In this document: piece by piece, positions 33,814-42,609 of the stretch | Layout of the letters: the number at the start of each line of letters is the position of its first letter | How positions within the stretch are numbered: the first letter of the stretch is position 1 | Origin: Sinorhizobium sp. A49 | Lineage (GTDB): Bacteria; Pseudomonadota; Alphaproteobacteria; Rhizobiales; Rhizobiaceae | Length of the DNA stretch: 64,000 bases | Reading direction: 5' to 3' | Assembly (NCBI RefSeq): GCF_002002725.1 | Contig: NZ_MUNW01000062.1 | Location: 310,001 to 374,000 of the forward strand | The notes under the pieces: generated by a model | What the model was told of the DNA's origin: nothing | Database searches by the model: none | The model's input: only the letters and a program-made list of their open reading frames with translations | Translations under genes and position numbers: made by a program

Positions 33814-35628
33814 TCAGGCAGCGCGGCCGTAGGCGGCCTGCCGAGACGTTTCCTGCAGGCGGAACTTGGTCAGGAGCATCTTCAATTCGCGGCTCTCGGC
33901 TGCAAGCGTCTGGCTTGCGGCCGTCGTCTCTTCCACCATGGCTGCGTTCTGCTGGGTCATCTGGTCCATGCTGTTGACGGCCGTATTGACCTCGGCGAGG
34001 CCCGTCGCCTGTTCGCGAGCAGCCGTTGCAATCGAGGCAACCTGTTCGTTGACCCGGTTGACCAGCGCTTCGATCTCGGTCAGCGCATCGCCGGTCGAGC
34101 GTACCAGCTCGACCCCGGCGCCGACTTCGCGCACCGACGTGCCGATCAGTTCCTTGATCTCCTTGGCGGCGCCGGCAGAACGCTGTGCGAGCTCGCGCAC
34201 TTCCTGCGCCACCACCGCGAAGCCACGGCCGGCTTCGCCCGCCCGTGCTGCTTCGACGCCGGCGTTCAGCGCCAGGAGATTGGTCTGGAAAGCGATCTCG
34301 TCGATCACGCCGATGATCTGGCTGATCCGGCTCGAAGAGGTCTCGATCCGCCCCATGGCGTCGATGGCGTTGCGCACGATGCCGCCGGATTTCGCCGCAC
34401 TCGCCTTGGTCTCATCGACCATGTTGCGTGCTTCGTTGGCCCGGTCGGAGGAATGGCGGACCGTCGAGGTGATCTCGTCCAGCGCTGCTGCGGTTTCTTC
34501 CAGAGCCGCCGCCTGCTGCTCGGTGCGGCGCGACAGGTTGTTGGCAGCTTCCGAAATGTCGCCGGCGCTGGCGGTGACGATCTCGGTCGAATGCGAGATC
34601 GAGCCGATGACATCGCGAAGGGCGGCAACCGCCGTGTTGAAGTCCTGCCTGAGCTTGCCGTATTCCGGGGCGATATGGCCGATCTCGGCCGTCAGGTCGC
34701 CGCTGGCCAGCAATTCGAGCGCGGCCCCCACGGTCTCCATGGCATCGGCCTGCGCATCGGCGGTCGCCCGCTGGCGCTGCTCATTGCCGCGCCGCTCCGA
34801 CTCCAGCCTGTCCTGCTGTTCGGATTCGCGGGAACGCAGCTCCAGCCGCTCGCGCACCGAATCGCGCAAGACCACGAGAACCTTGGCCATCTGGCCGATC
34901 TCGTCGCCGCGGTCGGTTTCCGGTACGTCTGACGAGAGATCCTCATCGGCAATCGACCGCATCGACGCCTTCAGATTCTCGACAGGCTTGACCACGCTGC
35001 GCACGATCGCCAGCGCCGCCATCAGGATCGCCAGTGCTGCGGCGAAAAGAATGCCGGCAACCTGCCAGGCGCGCTCGCGGAACATGGCCGAGAGATCGTC
35101 GGAGTAAACGCCGGTGCCGACCACCCAGCCCCAGGGTTTGAAGCCGGCGACGTGAGAGTATTTCAGCACCGGCTCGTCGGCGCCCGGCTTCGGCCAATAG
35201 TAATCGACGAAGCCCTGCCCGCTCTTTTCCACCGTCTTGACGAATTCGACGAAGAGGTGCTTGCCGTTCGGATCCTTGTTGGCGGAAAGGTCGCTGCCGT
35301 CCATTTCCGGCTTGATCGGATGCATGATCATCGTCGGATGCATGTCGTTGATCCAGAAATAGCCGCTACCCTGATAGCGCATCGCCTTGACCGCTTCGAG
35401 CGCACGCTTCTGTGCATCTTCGCGCGACAGCGTGCCGGCCACTTCCTGTTTGTGATAGGCGTCGAACACCGCAACGGCGTTCTCGTTCATGGCCGACAGC
35501 ATCGCCTTGCGTTCGCCGACGAGCTTGTCCTGCGCCTGAAACAGACCGAAGGTCAGCGCCGCCGCCATGGTCAAAAGTGCGAACGCGACGAGCGCGTAGA
35601 GCCGCACCGAAATCCTGAATCTCTTCAT
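33814..35628 (-). CDS. Methyl-accepting chemotaxis protein with single-Cache sensor domain
   Basis: 604 residues from the ATG at 35628, which follows GGAGGCAGGGG. Membrane helix 1 is at about 10-30. A periplasmic sCache_2 domain follows (about 35-190, with [20 protein letters not shown] and [12 protein letters not shown]), then membrane helix 2, HAMP-like segments ([19 protein letters not shown] and a second near DLTAEIGHI) and the signalling hairpin whose tip reads [29 protein letters not shown]. It reports a periplasmic small ligand to CheA/CheW. No C-terminal CheR-docking pentapeptide is visible. The gene stands alone with its own terminator. Confidence 0.92.
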   Translation of the reverse strand: MKRFRISVRLYALVAFALLTMAAALTFGLFQAQDKLVGERKAMLSAMNENAVAVFDAYHKQEVAGTLSREDAQKRALEAVKAMRYQGSGYFWINDMHPTMIMHPIKPEMDGSDLSANKDPNGKHLFVEFVKTVEKSGQGFVDYYWPKPGADEPVLKYSHVAGFKPWGWVVGTGVYSDDLSAMFRERAWQVAGILFAAALAILMAALAIVRSVVKPVENLKASMRSIADEDLSSDVPETDRGDEIGQMAKVLVVLRDSVRERLELRSRESEQQDRLESERRGNEQRQRATADAQADAMETVGAALELLASGDLTAEIGHIAPEYGKLRQDFNTAVAALRDVIGSISHSTEIVTASAGDISEAANNLSRRTEQQAAALEETAAALDEITSTVRHSSDRANEARNMVDETKASAAKSGGIVRNAIDAMGRIETSSSRISQIIGVIDEIAFQTNLLALNAGVEAARAGEAGRGFAVVAQEVRELAQRSAGAAKEIKELIGTSVREVGAGVELVRSTGDALTEIEALVNRVNEQVASIATAAREQATGLAEVNTAVNSMDQMTQQNAAMVEETTAASQTLAAESRELKMLLTKFRLQETSRQAAYGRAA

Positions 35629-35842
35629 CCCCAGTCCCCTGCCTCCAGTAGAAGCGTGCAGGGTAAGGATGTCTGTTTGCAAAGCCCCTAACAAACGATC
35701 CCTAAATTTGACAAATCTCAATTAACACCTTCGCAACGAATGAAGTTCGTGATCGTCAACCAGACGCGATTTGTCTGCGCGCGCACTTCCCTGACGAAGC
35801 AACCATGCGCTACATCTCCTGAGACATGAGGGAGACAAAGCC

Positions 35843-36229
35843 ATGACCGCAGACACCAGACCGACCGGCGAACTGACCTTGCGCACACTGGCCATGCCAG
35901 CCGACGCCAATGCCGCCGGCGACATCTTCGGCGGCTGGGTGATGGCGCAGATGGACCTTTCCTGCGGCATTCGCGCCGCCGAGCGGGCCCGCGGCCGCGT
36001 GGTGACGGCGGCAGTGAAAGAAATGGCCTTCGCGCTGCCGGTCAAGATCGGCGATACGCTCTGCATCTATACGGATGTCGTCAAGGTCGGGCGCACCTCG
36101 ATGACCCTTAAGGTCGAGGCCTGGGCACAGCGTTATCTCTCGCATCTGATGGAGAAGGTGACCGACGCAATCTTCGTCATGGTCGCGCTCGACGAGAACG
36201 GAAAACCAAAGGTGGTACCGGCGGAATAG
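35843..36229 (+). CDS. Acyl-CoA thioesterase (hotdog fold, YciA-like)
   Basis: 128 residues, the normal size of the YciA/BACH group. The motif LRTLAMPADANAAGDIFGGWVMAQMD holds the catalytic Asp of the hotdog helix, and VVTAAVKEMAFALPVKIGDTL is the next conserved strand pair. It hydrolyses acyl-CoAs in the cytoplasm. The start follows GAGGGAGAC. The next gene starts 11 bases after the stop, with GGAGG between, so the two may be cotranscribed. Confidence 0.88.
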   Translation: MTADTRPTGELTLRTLAMPADANAAGDIFGGWVMAQMDLSCGIRAAERARGRVVTAAVKEMAFALPVKIGDTLCIYTDVVKVGRTSMTLKVEAWAQRYLSHLMEKVTDAIFVMVALDENGKPKVVPAE

Positions 36230-36240
36230 GAGGAGCGACC

Positions 36241-36831
36241 GTGGACCCGAGCCAGCCTGACCCGGCGATCTTCTCGCATATCCGCGTCGTCATGGGCATG
36301 GTCGTCAGCCTCAGCCTTGCGCGGCTCTTAAGCGGGCTTGCGCTCTTCGTGCAGCACCCGGGAAAGACCCGGGTCTACTGGATCCATCTCGGATGGGTCC
36401 TGTTCATGTTCGTCTTCCTCGTGCATTTCTGGTGGTGGGAGTTCCACCTCCACGCCCTGCCCGTGCTCGACGTCACCGTCTACCTTTTCGTCATCCTCTA
36501 TTGCTGCGTCTTCTTTTTTCTGTGCGTGCTGCTCTTTCCGACGACGCTCGAGGATTACAGCGACTACGAGCATTACTTCATGTCGCGTCGAAAGTGGTTC
36601 TTCGCCTTTCTGGCGCTCGCCTTTGCCGTCGATCTCGTCGATACCGCGCTCAAGGGCAAAGCCTATTTCGCGTCCTACGGGATCGAATATCCGGTGCGCA
36701 ACGCGACCTATATTGCCCTATGCCTGATCGCCGCTTGGACGCCGAACCGGCGTTTCCATGCCGCATTCCTCATCTGTGCCGTCACCTACCAGCTTGTGTG
36801 GATGTACCGGGCCTTCGACCTTTTGGATTGA
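36241..36831 (+). CDS. Hypothetical integral membrane protein
   Basis: 196 residues starting with GTG (RBS AGGAGG directly upstream). About six membrane helices, rich in aromatic residues, with conserved-looking charged segments HPGKTRVYWIHLGW and LEDYSDYEHYFMSRRKWF between helices. I do not recognise the family. It follows the thioesterase gene at a spacing of 11 bases and is convergent with the nrsF-like gene, whose stop is 28 bases away. Confidence 0.65.
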   Translation: MDPSQPDPAIFSHIRVVMGMVVSLSLARLLSGLALFVQHPGKTRVYWIHLGWVLFMFVFLVHFWWWEFHLHALPVLDVTVYLFVILYCCVFFFLCVLLFPTTLEDYSDYEHYFMSRRKWFFAFLALAFAVDLVDTALKGKAYFASYGIEYPVRNATYIALCLIAAWTPNRRFHAAFLICAVTYQLVWMYRAFDLLD

Positions 36832-36859
36832 GGGCGGCGGCGAAGGTCGAAAGCATCGC

Positions 36860-37504
36860 CTACCAGCGCAGCCAACGCCGCCCGATGACGTAGCCGACGG
36901 TGGTGATCACCAGAACGGCAATCGAGTACCAGACCGCCAGGAACAACGGACTGTCGTCCGGGCAATGGAAGGCATAGAGCGAAGCGGCAATGGCGCCCGC
37001 GGCAAGCCCCGCCGAAGCACCGGCGAGACCGGGATTTTCCGGCGCACCGTTCTTCAGCACGAACAGGAAGCCTGCAAGCGGCGCCAGCGACAGCACTGGG
37101 ATGAAGAACAGGCAGAAGCCGGCATTCTTGCCGAGCATGCTCGTCGTCCACGCCTCAGAAGGCAGCACGGAAAGCTCGGACAAAACGGCAATGGCAAGCA
37201 GCACAAGGGGAACGGCGAGCTGAAATCCACGCGCCTTGAGTGATCGCCCGGGCTGTCCGACAAGGAAGACGAGACGGCAAGCGGCTATGGCGAGAACCAG
37301 CGTGAAGCCGACCTTGAACAGGACCCGCGCCGTCTCGATGGCGGTTGCCAGGTTGGGGCGCACCCCCACCGTCAACAGCAGAAGCAGGGCGGACGCGACG
37401 ACCCCGGCGAGGACGGCAAGCGCCAGCATGCGGCCAAGCCGCATTCCGACCGCCGCATCCTCGGCCAACAGGCTGATCAAATCATTCGTCTTCACGTGTC
37501 TCAC
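36860..37504 (-). CDS. nrsF: NrsF-family (DUF1109) anti-sigma factor
   Basis: 214 residues with six membrane helices and the DUF1109 layout: a short cytoplasmic N-terminus (KTNDLISLLAEDAAVG) that would bind the sigma factor, then paired helices including LFKVGFTLVLAIAACRLVFL and, near the C-terminus, a periplasmic-loop Cys (YAFHCPDDSPLF). In Caulobacter the NrsF protein holds the ECF sigma factor SigF at the membrane and releases it on heavy-metal or oxidative stress, depending on conserved cysteines. It overlaps the upstream sigma-factor gene by 23 bases, so they are translated as a unit. Confidence 0.85.
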   Translation of the reverse strand: MRHVKTNDLISLLAEDAAVGMRLGRMLALAVLAGVVASALLLLLTVGVRPNLATAIETARVLFKVGFTLVLAIAACRLVFLVGQPGRSLKARGFQLAVPLVLLAIAVLSELSVLPSEAWTTSMLGKNAGFCLFFIPVLSLAPLAGFLFVLKNGAPENPGLAGASAGLAAGAIAASLYAFHCPDDSPLFLAVWYSIAVLVITTVGYVIGRRWLRW

Positions 37505-38036
37505 TCCGATAAAGGGCTGCCAACGACTTCAACGCCCTGTGCAGCGCCACGCGCACCGCCCCTTCGCTCATCTTCAGCCGTTCGGCCGTTTCGCGCACGC
37601 CCGCACCTTCCAGCGAGATCGAGCGGACGATATCACGCTGCGGGTCCTTCAGGTGTTCCAGCATGTTGACCGCGTCCATCCGGTCCAGCCCGTCACCCTG
37701 CTCTTCCGCCTCCAATGTCGCAATCACGTCTTCGATCGGCACGTTCACATGACGACCCCGGCGCCGCAGGCTGTCGATGAGCTTGTTGCGCACGATCGCC
37801 GACAGCCATGGACCGATCGGCCGGTCCGGATCCCACGTTGCGCGCTTGAGGTGGACGGCCAGCAGCACTTCCTGCACCACGTCCTCCGCCTCGCTCGCCG
37901 GCGCCCCGAACTGATTGCAGCGCCGGCGTGCCATGGCGCGCAGGTGCGGGGTCACGGCGCCGAGGAAGCGATGGTAGGCCTGCGTGTCGCCCTTCATGGC
38001 GTTGCGCATCCATTCCGCCCATTCCTGCTCACGCAT
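37482..38036 (-). CDS. ECF RNA polymerase sigma factor paired with NrsF (SigF-like)
   Basis: 184 residues from the ATG at 38036; an in-frame GTG at 38048 is an alternative. Region 2 is visible (HLRAMARRRCNQFG, AEDVVQEVLLAVHLKRATWD, then PIGPWLSAIVRNKLIDSLRR) and region 4 carries the helix-turn-helix VRETAERLKMSEGAVRVALH. The NrsF-type anti-sigma gene follows with a 23-base overlap. A promoter-like pair (GTAAC, 17 bases, CGTA) lies directly upstream, and the same pattern occurs before the divergent bufferin operon, so the factor probably activates itself and that operon. Confidence 0.88.
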   Translation of the reverse strand: MREQEWAEWMRNAMKGDTQAYHRFLGAVTPHLRAMARRRCNQFGAPASEAEDVVQEVLLAVHLKRATWDPDRPIGPWLSAIVRNKLIDSLRRRGRHVNVPIEDVIATLEAEEQGDGLDRMDAVNMLEHLKDPQRDIVRSISLEGAGVRETAERLKMSEGAVRVALHRALKSLAALYRSETREDE

Positions 38037-38062
38037 CGAAGAATTCACCCGACATCATCCTG

Positions 38063-38088
38063 TACGAACGGGCACACGTTTTTGTTAC
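38063..38088 (-). promoter_or_regulatory. Candidate ECF-dependent autoregulatory promoter of the sigma-factor gene
   Basis: On the reverse strand GTAAC (38088-38084) and CGTA (38066-38063) are 17 bases apart, the same arrangement as before the bufferin operon. The -10-like element is 26 bases before the ATG at 38036, which gives a short leader containing GGGTGA. This spacing is also why 38036 is preferred as start over 38048. Confidence 0.55.
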
Positions 38089-38201
38089 CGGCCTTGGAAG
38101 AAATATTTCTGAATCGCCGGAAAGCCTTGGTTCGCCTGCGTTTTCTCCTGCAATGGAAGAGACTGCAAGCGCACGGCGTGAAAAAAATCGAAAACCCCGA
38201 T

Positions 38202-38227
38202 GTAACGATCGGCGATCAGCCTCCGTA
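38202..38227 (+). promoter_or_regulatory. Candidate ECF-dependent promoter of the bufferin operon
   Basis: GTAAC (38202-38206), 17 bases, CGTA (38224-38227), 47 bases before the first precursor start codon. GTAAC-type -35 elements are known for NrsF-partnered sigma factors. The identical pattern faces the sigma-factor gene. Confidence 0.6.
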
Positions 38228-38274
38228 ACCCAAGTGTCAGCCGATCATGGCCGACCATCAACGGAGATAGTTCC

Positions 38275-38544
38275 ATGAAAAACAGCATCGCTACTCTGGC
38301 GCTCGCAGGTTCGCTCGCTTCGGCGCTGGCAACTATAGCTGCCCCGGCTGCCTTCGCCGCCGAAAACAGCGAAAAGTGCTACGGCGTTGCCATGAAGGGC
38401 CAGAACGATTGCGCCGCAGGCAAACATGACTGCGCCGGCAAGTCGACGATGGATTTCGACAAGGGCTCCTTCAAGCTGGTCCCGGCCGGAACCTGCACCT
38501 CGATGAAGACCCCTGACGGTCACGGCATGCTGATGCCGGCCTGA
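38275..38544 (+). CDS. Bufferin-type precursor peptide (DUF2282), first copy
   Basis: 89 residues with a Sec signal peptide ([20 protein letters not shown], ending AFAA). The mature part begins [18 protein letters not shown], then HDCAGKS, and ends its core with [13 protein letters not shown]: four cysteines in the order typical of bufferin 1. In studied bacteria these periplasmic peptides are modified by the MNIO enzyme BufB with BufC, the central cysteines becoming thiooxazoles, and they bind copper. A second paralogous copy follows 58 bases later. RBS-like CGGAGA precedes the start. The gene is first in the operon, just after the candidate ECF promoter. Confidence 0.88.
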   Translation: MKNSIATLALAGSLASALATIAAPAAFAAENSEKCYGVAMKGQNDCAAGKHDCAGKSTMDFDKGSFKLVPAGTCTSMKTPDGHGMLMPA

Positions 38545-38602
38545 TCGTGCTGATCCAGCCGACAGCAAGCCTTCCTCAACAGATTCAGGACTGAACAGCA
38601 TC

Positions 38603-38887
38603 ATGAACAAGATATCCGCAAGCGTCTTTGCCGCCTCCGTCGCAACCGCGCTGTCGCTCGTCGCCAGCGCACCGGCCACGGCCGCCGACGCATCGAAGGA
38701 GAAGTGCTACGGCGTCGCCCTCAAGGGGCAGAATGATTGCGCCGCAGGACCGGGCACGACCTGCGCCGGCACCTCCAAGGTCGATCATCAGCAAAACGCC
38801 TGGAAGCTCGTTCCCGCCGGAACATGCGAAGCGATGAAAACGCCGAATGGCCATGGCTCGCTGAAGCAGGGCCCGGCTCCGGCCTAA
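38603..38887 (+). CDS. Bufferin-type precursor peptide (DUF2282), second copy
   Basis: 94 residues, a paralogue of the preceding gene. Signal peptide residues 1-28 ([20 protein letters not shown], ending ATAA), then [17 protein letters not shown], a longer loop PGTTCAGTS, and [14 protein letters not shown]. Four cysteines are conserved, with one or two extra residues between Cys2 and Cys3 compared with copy 1, and a Pro-rich tail. Conservation is highest around the modified cysteines, so one BufB could process both. The modification enzyme gene starts 77 bases later. Tandem precursors could reflect dosage or two metal-binding variants. Confidence 0.88.
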   Translation: MNKISASVFAASVATALSLVASAPATAADASKEKCYGVALKGQNDCAAGPGTTCAGTSKVDHQQNAWKLVPAGTCEAMKTPNGHGSLKQGPAPA

Positions 38888-38964
38888 CCGCTGGATCTCT
38901 GCCATCCGGCAATGCGGCGGCGCAGGTCTTGCGCCGCTGCCCCGCAACCAAAGGAGCAATCCGA

Positions 38965-39819
38965 ATGAAACTCTCCGGTCTTCCGCGCCGCGCCGGTGTC
39001 GGCTTCAAGCCCGAACATTTCCTCGCCATCAATGCGGCAGCCCAGCCGATCGGCTTTTTCGAGGTGCATGCGGAAAACTACATGGGCGCCGGCGGTCCGC
39101 CGCACGCACAACTCGGCAAGCTGCGTGAAGATTATGCACTCTCCATTCACGGCGTCGGATTGTCGATCGGCTCGGTTCAGCCGCTCGACAAAGAACATCT
39201 CTCCCGACTGAAGATCGTCTGCGATCGCTACGAGCCGGAGAGCTTCTCTGAGCATCTCGCCTGGTCGACTCACGATAGCGTCTTCCTCAACGACCTGCTG
39301 CCACTGCCCTATACCAGCCATACCTTGACGGCGGTCGCCGACCACATCGACCAGGTTCAGGAAACGCTGAAGCGTCAGATGCTGCTGGAAAATCCGGCCA
39401 CTTACCTGCTCTTTGCCGAAAGCACGATCGAGGAAACCGAGTTCCTTGCGGACGTCGTTCGGCGCACCGGCTGCGGGCTGCTGCTTGATGTCAACAATGT
39501 CTTCGTCGGTTCGACCAACCACCACATGGACCCCGGCGACTATCTCGCCCTTTTCCCGATAGAATCTGTCCGCGAGATCCATTTGAGCGGCCACTCAGAG
39601 ACCGTCGACGATGCGGGCGCGCCGCTCCTGATCGATTCCCACGACACGCCGGTCAAGGATCCTGTGTGGGCGCTCTTCGAGGCGCTGATTGCGCGCACGG
39701 GTCCTGTTGCAACCCTGATCGAATGGGACAACGACGTGCCCGATTGGCCGGTGCTGTGCGCCGAAGCGCAGGCCGCCGACGACATTCTTCTGAATGCCTC
39801 AAACCGACGTGCCGCCTGA
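38965..39819 (+). CDS. bufB: MNIO (DUF692) peptide-modification enzyme BufB
   Basis: 284 residues from the ATG at 38965, after AAGGAG; the longer open frame upstream is not used. It is a DUF692/multinuclear non-heme iron oxidative enzyme with a TIM-barrel fold. Metal-ligand motifs are visible in order: [68 protein letters not shown] and LIEWDND. These enzymes oxidise cysteines of precursor peptides to heterocycles using two or three iron ions. The neighbouring precursors and DUF2063 gene make the assignment firm. Confidence 0.9.
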   Translation: MKLSGLPRRAGVGFKPEHFLAINAAAQPIGFFEVHAENYMGAGGPPHAQLGKLREDYALSIHGVGLSIGSVQPLDKEHLSRLKIVCDRYEPESFSEHLAWSTHDSVFLNDLLPLPYTSHTLTAVADHIDQVQETLKRQMLLENPATYLLFAESTIEETEFLADVVRRTGCGLLLDVNNVFVGSTNHHMDPGDYLALFPIESVREIHLSGHSETVDDAGAPLLIDSHDTPVKDPVWALFEALIARTGPVATLIEWDNDVPDWPVLCAEAQAADDILLNASNRRAA

Positions 39820-39829
39820 GGAGATCGCA

Positions 39830-40585
39830 ATGTCCCTTGACACCCAGACGCGGTTTGCCGTCGCCTTGACCGATCCGGCTGCACCCGTTCCCAAAGGTCT
39901 GGCGTCCTGGACGGGGTCGCAGCCTGAGCGTCGCTTCGCCGTCTATCGCAACAATGTCATCGCGGCACTGACGGGTGCGCTCGCCGCGCGGTTCCCTGCC
40001 AGCCAGCAGATCGTCGGCGAGGCGTTCTTCGCGGCGATGGCCGCCGATTTCATCCGCGCTCACCCGCCCCGCTCGCCATTGCTGCTTTCCTACGGCGACG
40101 ACTTTGCCGAGTTCGTCGAACGGTTCGAGCCGGCGAAAGCAATCGCCTACCTTCCCGACGTCATTCGGCTGGAGGCTGCACGCGGCAAGGCCTATCACGC
40201 AGCCGACGTCGCATCGCTCGACGCCGCAACCCTTGCAGCCCTGTCACCTGCGCGGCTCGCCGACCTTGTATTCGTCCCGCATCCATCGCTTTGCGTGCTC
40301 CGCTCGCCACACCCCGTCGTCACCATCTGGGCGATGAATGCCGGCGAAGCCGCGTTGCAGCCAATCGCGAATTGGGCAGCCGAAGACGCAATGGTGATCC
40401 GTCCGCACTTGATTGTCGAGGTGCGTCGCCTGCCGCCCGGCGGAGCGGCCTTCCTGCAGGCATTGGCGCAAGGAACCTGCCTTGCCGCCGCTGTCGATAT
40501 CGCGACCGAGGATGCCGACGCATTCGACCTTTCGGCCAATCTCGCCGGCGCCTTGCAAAGCGGCGCCTTCATTGCTTTCCGCTGA
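39830..40585 (+). CDS. bufC: DUF2063 partner protein BufC
   Basis: 251 residues from the ATG at 39830, which has GAGGAG at good spacing overlapping the bufB stop; an ATG at 39794 inside bufB is in frame but less likely. The N-terminal DUF2063 domain reads RRFAVYRNNVIAALTGALAA, then FPASQQIVGEAFFAAMAADF, and the C-terminal part resembles a RiPP recognition-like element. BufC presents the precursor peptide to BufB. The older label (putative DNA-binding domain) for this family is misleading in this context. Confidence 0.87.
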   Translation: MSLDTQTRFAVALTDPAAPVPKGLASWTGSQPERRFAVYRNNVIAALTGALAARFPASQQIVGEAFFAAMAADFIRAHPPRSPLLLSYGDDFAEFVERFEPAKAIAYLPDVIRLEAARGKAYHAADVASLDAATLAALSPARLADLVFVPHPSLCVLRSPHPVVTIWAMNAGEAALQPIANWAAEDAMVIRPHLIVEVRRLPPGGAAFLQALAQGTCLAAAVDIATEDADAFDLSANLAGALQSGAFIAFR

Positions 40586-40599
40586 CAGGAGTGAGCCCG

Positions 40600-41091
40600 A
40601 TGCAAAGCGAAATGACCATGACTTCGGATGACCAACAGGGCATCGCCCGCAAGTTCTACTCCGCGTTACAGCTGCTCGACCGCGTGCCGCACGATGTCGT
40701 CGCGCTGATTGCACGCCTGTCGATCGCCGCCGTCTTCTGGCAATCGGGCCAGACCAAGGTCGATGGCTGGCAGGTGACGGACAATGCCATCTATCTCTTC
40801 GAAAACGAATACAGGCTGCCGCTGATTGATCCGTGGCTTGCCGCCCATGCGGCAGCGTTCGCCGAACACCTGTTCCCGTTGTTACTGGTGATTGGTTTTG
40901 CCAGTAGACTTTCGGCGCTGGCGCTTCTCGGCATGACGGTGGTTATCGAAATCTTCGTCTACCCCGATGCATGGCCGACGCACGGCATCTGGGCCGTCTG
41001 TCTGCTGGTCATCATCGCCGGCGGGCCCGGGCGCGCTTCGATCGACTATCTCCTCGCTCGCAGTTTCGGGGTTTGTCGCACCGGTCGCTAG
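40600..41091 (+). CDS. DoxX-family membrane protein of the bufferin operon
   Basis: 163 residues from the ATG at 40600, preceded by AGGAG. After a cytoplasmic N-terminus there are four membrane helices; DVVALIARLSIAAVFWQSGQ with TKVDGW is the DoxX signature, followed by LPLLLVIGFASRLSALALLG. DoxX-like proteins are frequent last genes of DUF692/DUF2063 operons and may take part in electron transfer for the oxidative chemistry, but this is not shown. It is separated from bufC by 14 bases, so it belongs to the same transcript. Confidence 0.85.
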   Translation: MQSEMTMTSDDQQGIARKFYSALQLLDRVPHDVVALIARLSIAAVFWQSGQTKVDGWQVTDNAIYLFENEYRLPLIDPWLAAHAAAFAEHLFPLLLVIGFASRLSALALLGMTVVIEIFVYPDAWPTHGIWAVCLLVIIAGGPGRASIDYLLARSFGVCRTGR

Positions 41092-41555
41092 AAAGCGCGA
41101 CGGCCCGACACAGGACCGGGCGGTGCGATCCCCTGCCTGAGCGCAGCCCTGAGGCTGGCACGCGCGGCCGACGCTCAGTAACGACAGCCCGTGGGCAAGC
41201 AGTTGCATGCCGGTAACGACGTGCATGTGCGGCTCATGACCTGTCCGGCAAAACCGGTGTTGGACCTTTGGGCATGGAATTGGCGCTGGCGCACCTCCAG
41301 CGTCATTATCTCGCCCGGCCAGAAAGCCTCAGGCCGACGCGCGACAGGCGCCCGCAAGCCGTTCTCCTCGAATGGCGGCACGGACCTGTGGGATGAGGTT
41401 TATTCCCGCACTGCCGGCTCCTGCCGCAAAAGCGTTCCGCAAAGCCGGTCGACAACAAAACAAACAAACTCCATAAATTTTATAATCTTCTTTTACACTG
41501 GTCCCAGTTCAAAAGGACGGCGCCCATGGCCCTCCAGCAAACAGGAGCGGGACAG
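41092..41555. other. Intergenic region upstream of the sulfonate transporter genes
   Basis: 464 bases between the DoxX-like gene and ssuA. Its right end is AT-rich, unlike the surroundings, and includes a perfect TATAAT (41481-41486) about 75 bases before the ssuA start; no good -35 element is at the usual distance, which suggests activator-dependent transcription. Short open frames on both strands (for example 41175-41381 reverse) have no recognisable product. Confidence 0.45.
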
Positions 41556-42509
41556 ATGCTCAAACTGACCAGACGGCTTTTCGGTACCGGCCTCTTCACG
41601 GCCGCCGTGCTCGCATCCTTCGGTGTCATGGCCGAGGACCTGAAGGAATTTCGCATCGGCTTCCAGAAGACCGGCCTTCCGGTCGTTGCCCAGCAGCAGA
41701 AGATCATCGAGAAGGCGCTGGAGCCGAAGGGCATCGCGGTTTCCTGGGTGGAATTCACCGCCGGGCCGCCGTTGGTCGAAGCCTTGAACGTCGGCTCCAT
41801 CGATGCCGGCTGGACCGGCGACGCGCCGCCGATCTTCGGCCAGGCGGCCGGCTCGGCCATCGTCTATGCCGCGGCCCTTCCCTCGAACGGCAAAGGCGAA
41901 GCGATTTTCGTCAAGCCGAGTTCGCCGATCCAGTCGCTTGCAGACCTCAAGGGCAAGAAGATCGGAGTCGGCAAGGGTACCAGCGCCCACAATCTCGTGG
42001 TCGCGGCACTCGAGAAAGCTGGCATCGGCTTTGGCGACGTGACGCCTGTCTATCTGAGCCCCGCCGATGCGGCAGCCGCCTTCGCCAGCGACAAGATCGA
42101 CGCCTGGGCCGTCTGGGATCCCTTCTTCGCGATCGCCGAAACACGCTACAAGCCGCGTATCCTGACGACATCGGCCGACACCTTGAAGGTCAACACCTAT
42201 TTCCTCGCCAGTCGCGATTTCGCAGCCAACCATGCCGAGACCGTCACCACCACGATTGCAGCTCTGAAGGAGGCAGCCGGCTGGGCCGATGCCAACCGCG
42301 ACAAGGTTGCGGCTGCGCTTCATGAAGTGACGGGCGTGCCGCTCGAAGCCCAGACGATCGCTGCCAATCGCAGCGTCTTTTCGATCGGCCCGATCACCGA
42401 CGATATCGTCGCCGGCCAGCAGCAGACCGCCGATCGCTTCTTCAAGCTCGGACTGATCCCCAAGCAGATCACCATTTCCGATGCGGTCTGGACGGCACCG
42501 GGCAACTGA
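41556..42509 (+). CDS. ssuA: Aliphatic sulfonate ABC transporter, periplasmic binding protein
   Basis: 317 residues from the ATG at 41556 (RBS AGGAGCGGG). Signal peptide about 1-25 (ending GVMA). The mature protein starts KEFRIGFQKTG, then VSWVEFTAGPPLVEALNVGS and AGWTGDAPPIFGQAAG, the sulfonate-binding signature of SsuA proteins, followed by KKIGVGKGTSAHNLVVAALE. It delivers alkanesulfonates (or a related anion) to the SsuB/SsuC importer encoded downstream. An ATG at 41526 is in frame but lies before the RBS. No sulfonate monooxygenase gene is nearby. Confidence 0.88.
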   Translation: MLKLTRRLFGTGLFTAAVLASFGVMAEDLKEFRIGFQKTGLPVVAQQQKIIEKALEPKGIAVSWVEFTAGPPLVEALNVGSIDAGWTGDAPPIFGQAAGSAIVYAAALPSNGKGEAIFVKPSSPIQSLADLKGKKIGVGKGTSAHNLVVAALEKAGIGFGDVTPVYLSPADAAAAFASDKIDAWAVWDPFFAIAETRYKPRILTTSADTLKVNTYFLASRDFAANHAETVTTTIAALKEAAGWADANRDKVAAALHEVTGVPLEAQTIAANRSVFSIGPITDDIVAGQQQTADRFFKLGLIPKQITISDAVWTAPGN

Positions 42510-42609
42510 TCCCTCTCCCTCCCAAGGCGAGAACCGGCCGGCGTCGAGACACATGTTTCGGCGCCGGCACCGCGAAGACACCGGGCTGCTAGCAAACGAG
42601 GACTAAGCC

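Noticed and set aside
38225-38230. GTAACC as -35 element of the bufferin promoter
   Set aside because: A GTAACC is present, but no CGAA/CGTA-like -10 lies at 16-17 bases; the upstream GTAAC at 38202 has one at the same spacing as the divergent promoter.
41175-41381. 68-codon reverse frame ending in a Cys-rich tail (CNCLPTGCRY), possibly a third metal-binding peptide
   Set aside because: No signal peptide, no ribosome-binding site and no similarity to the bufferin cysteine pattern.
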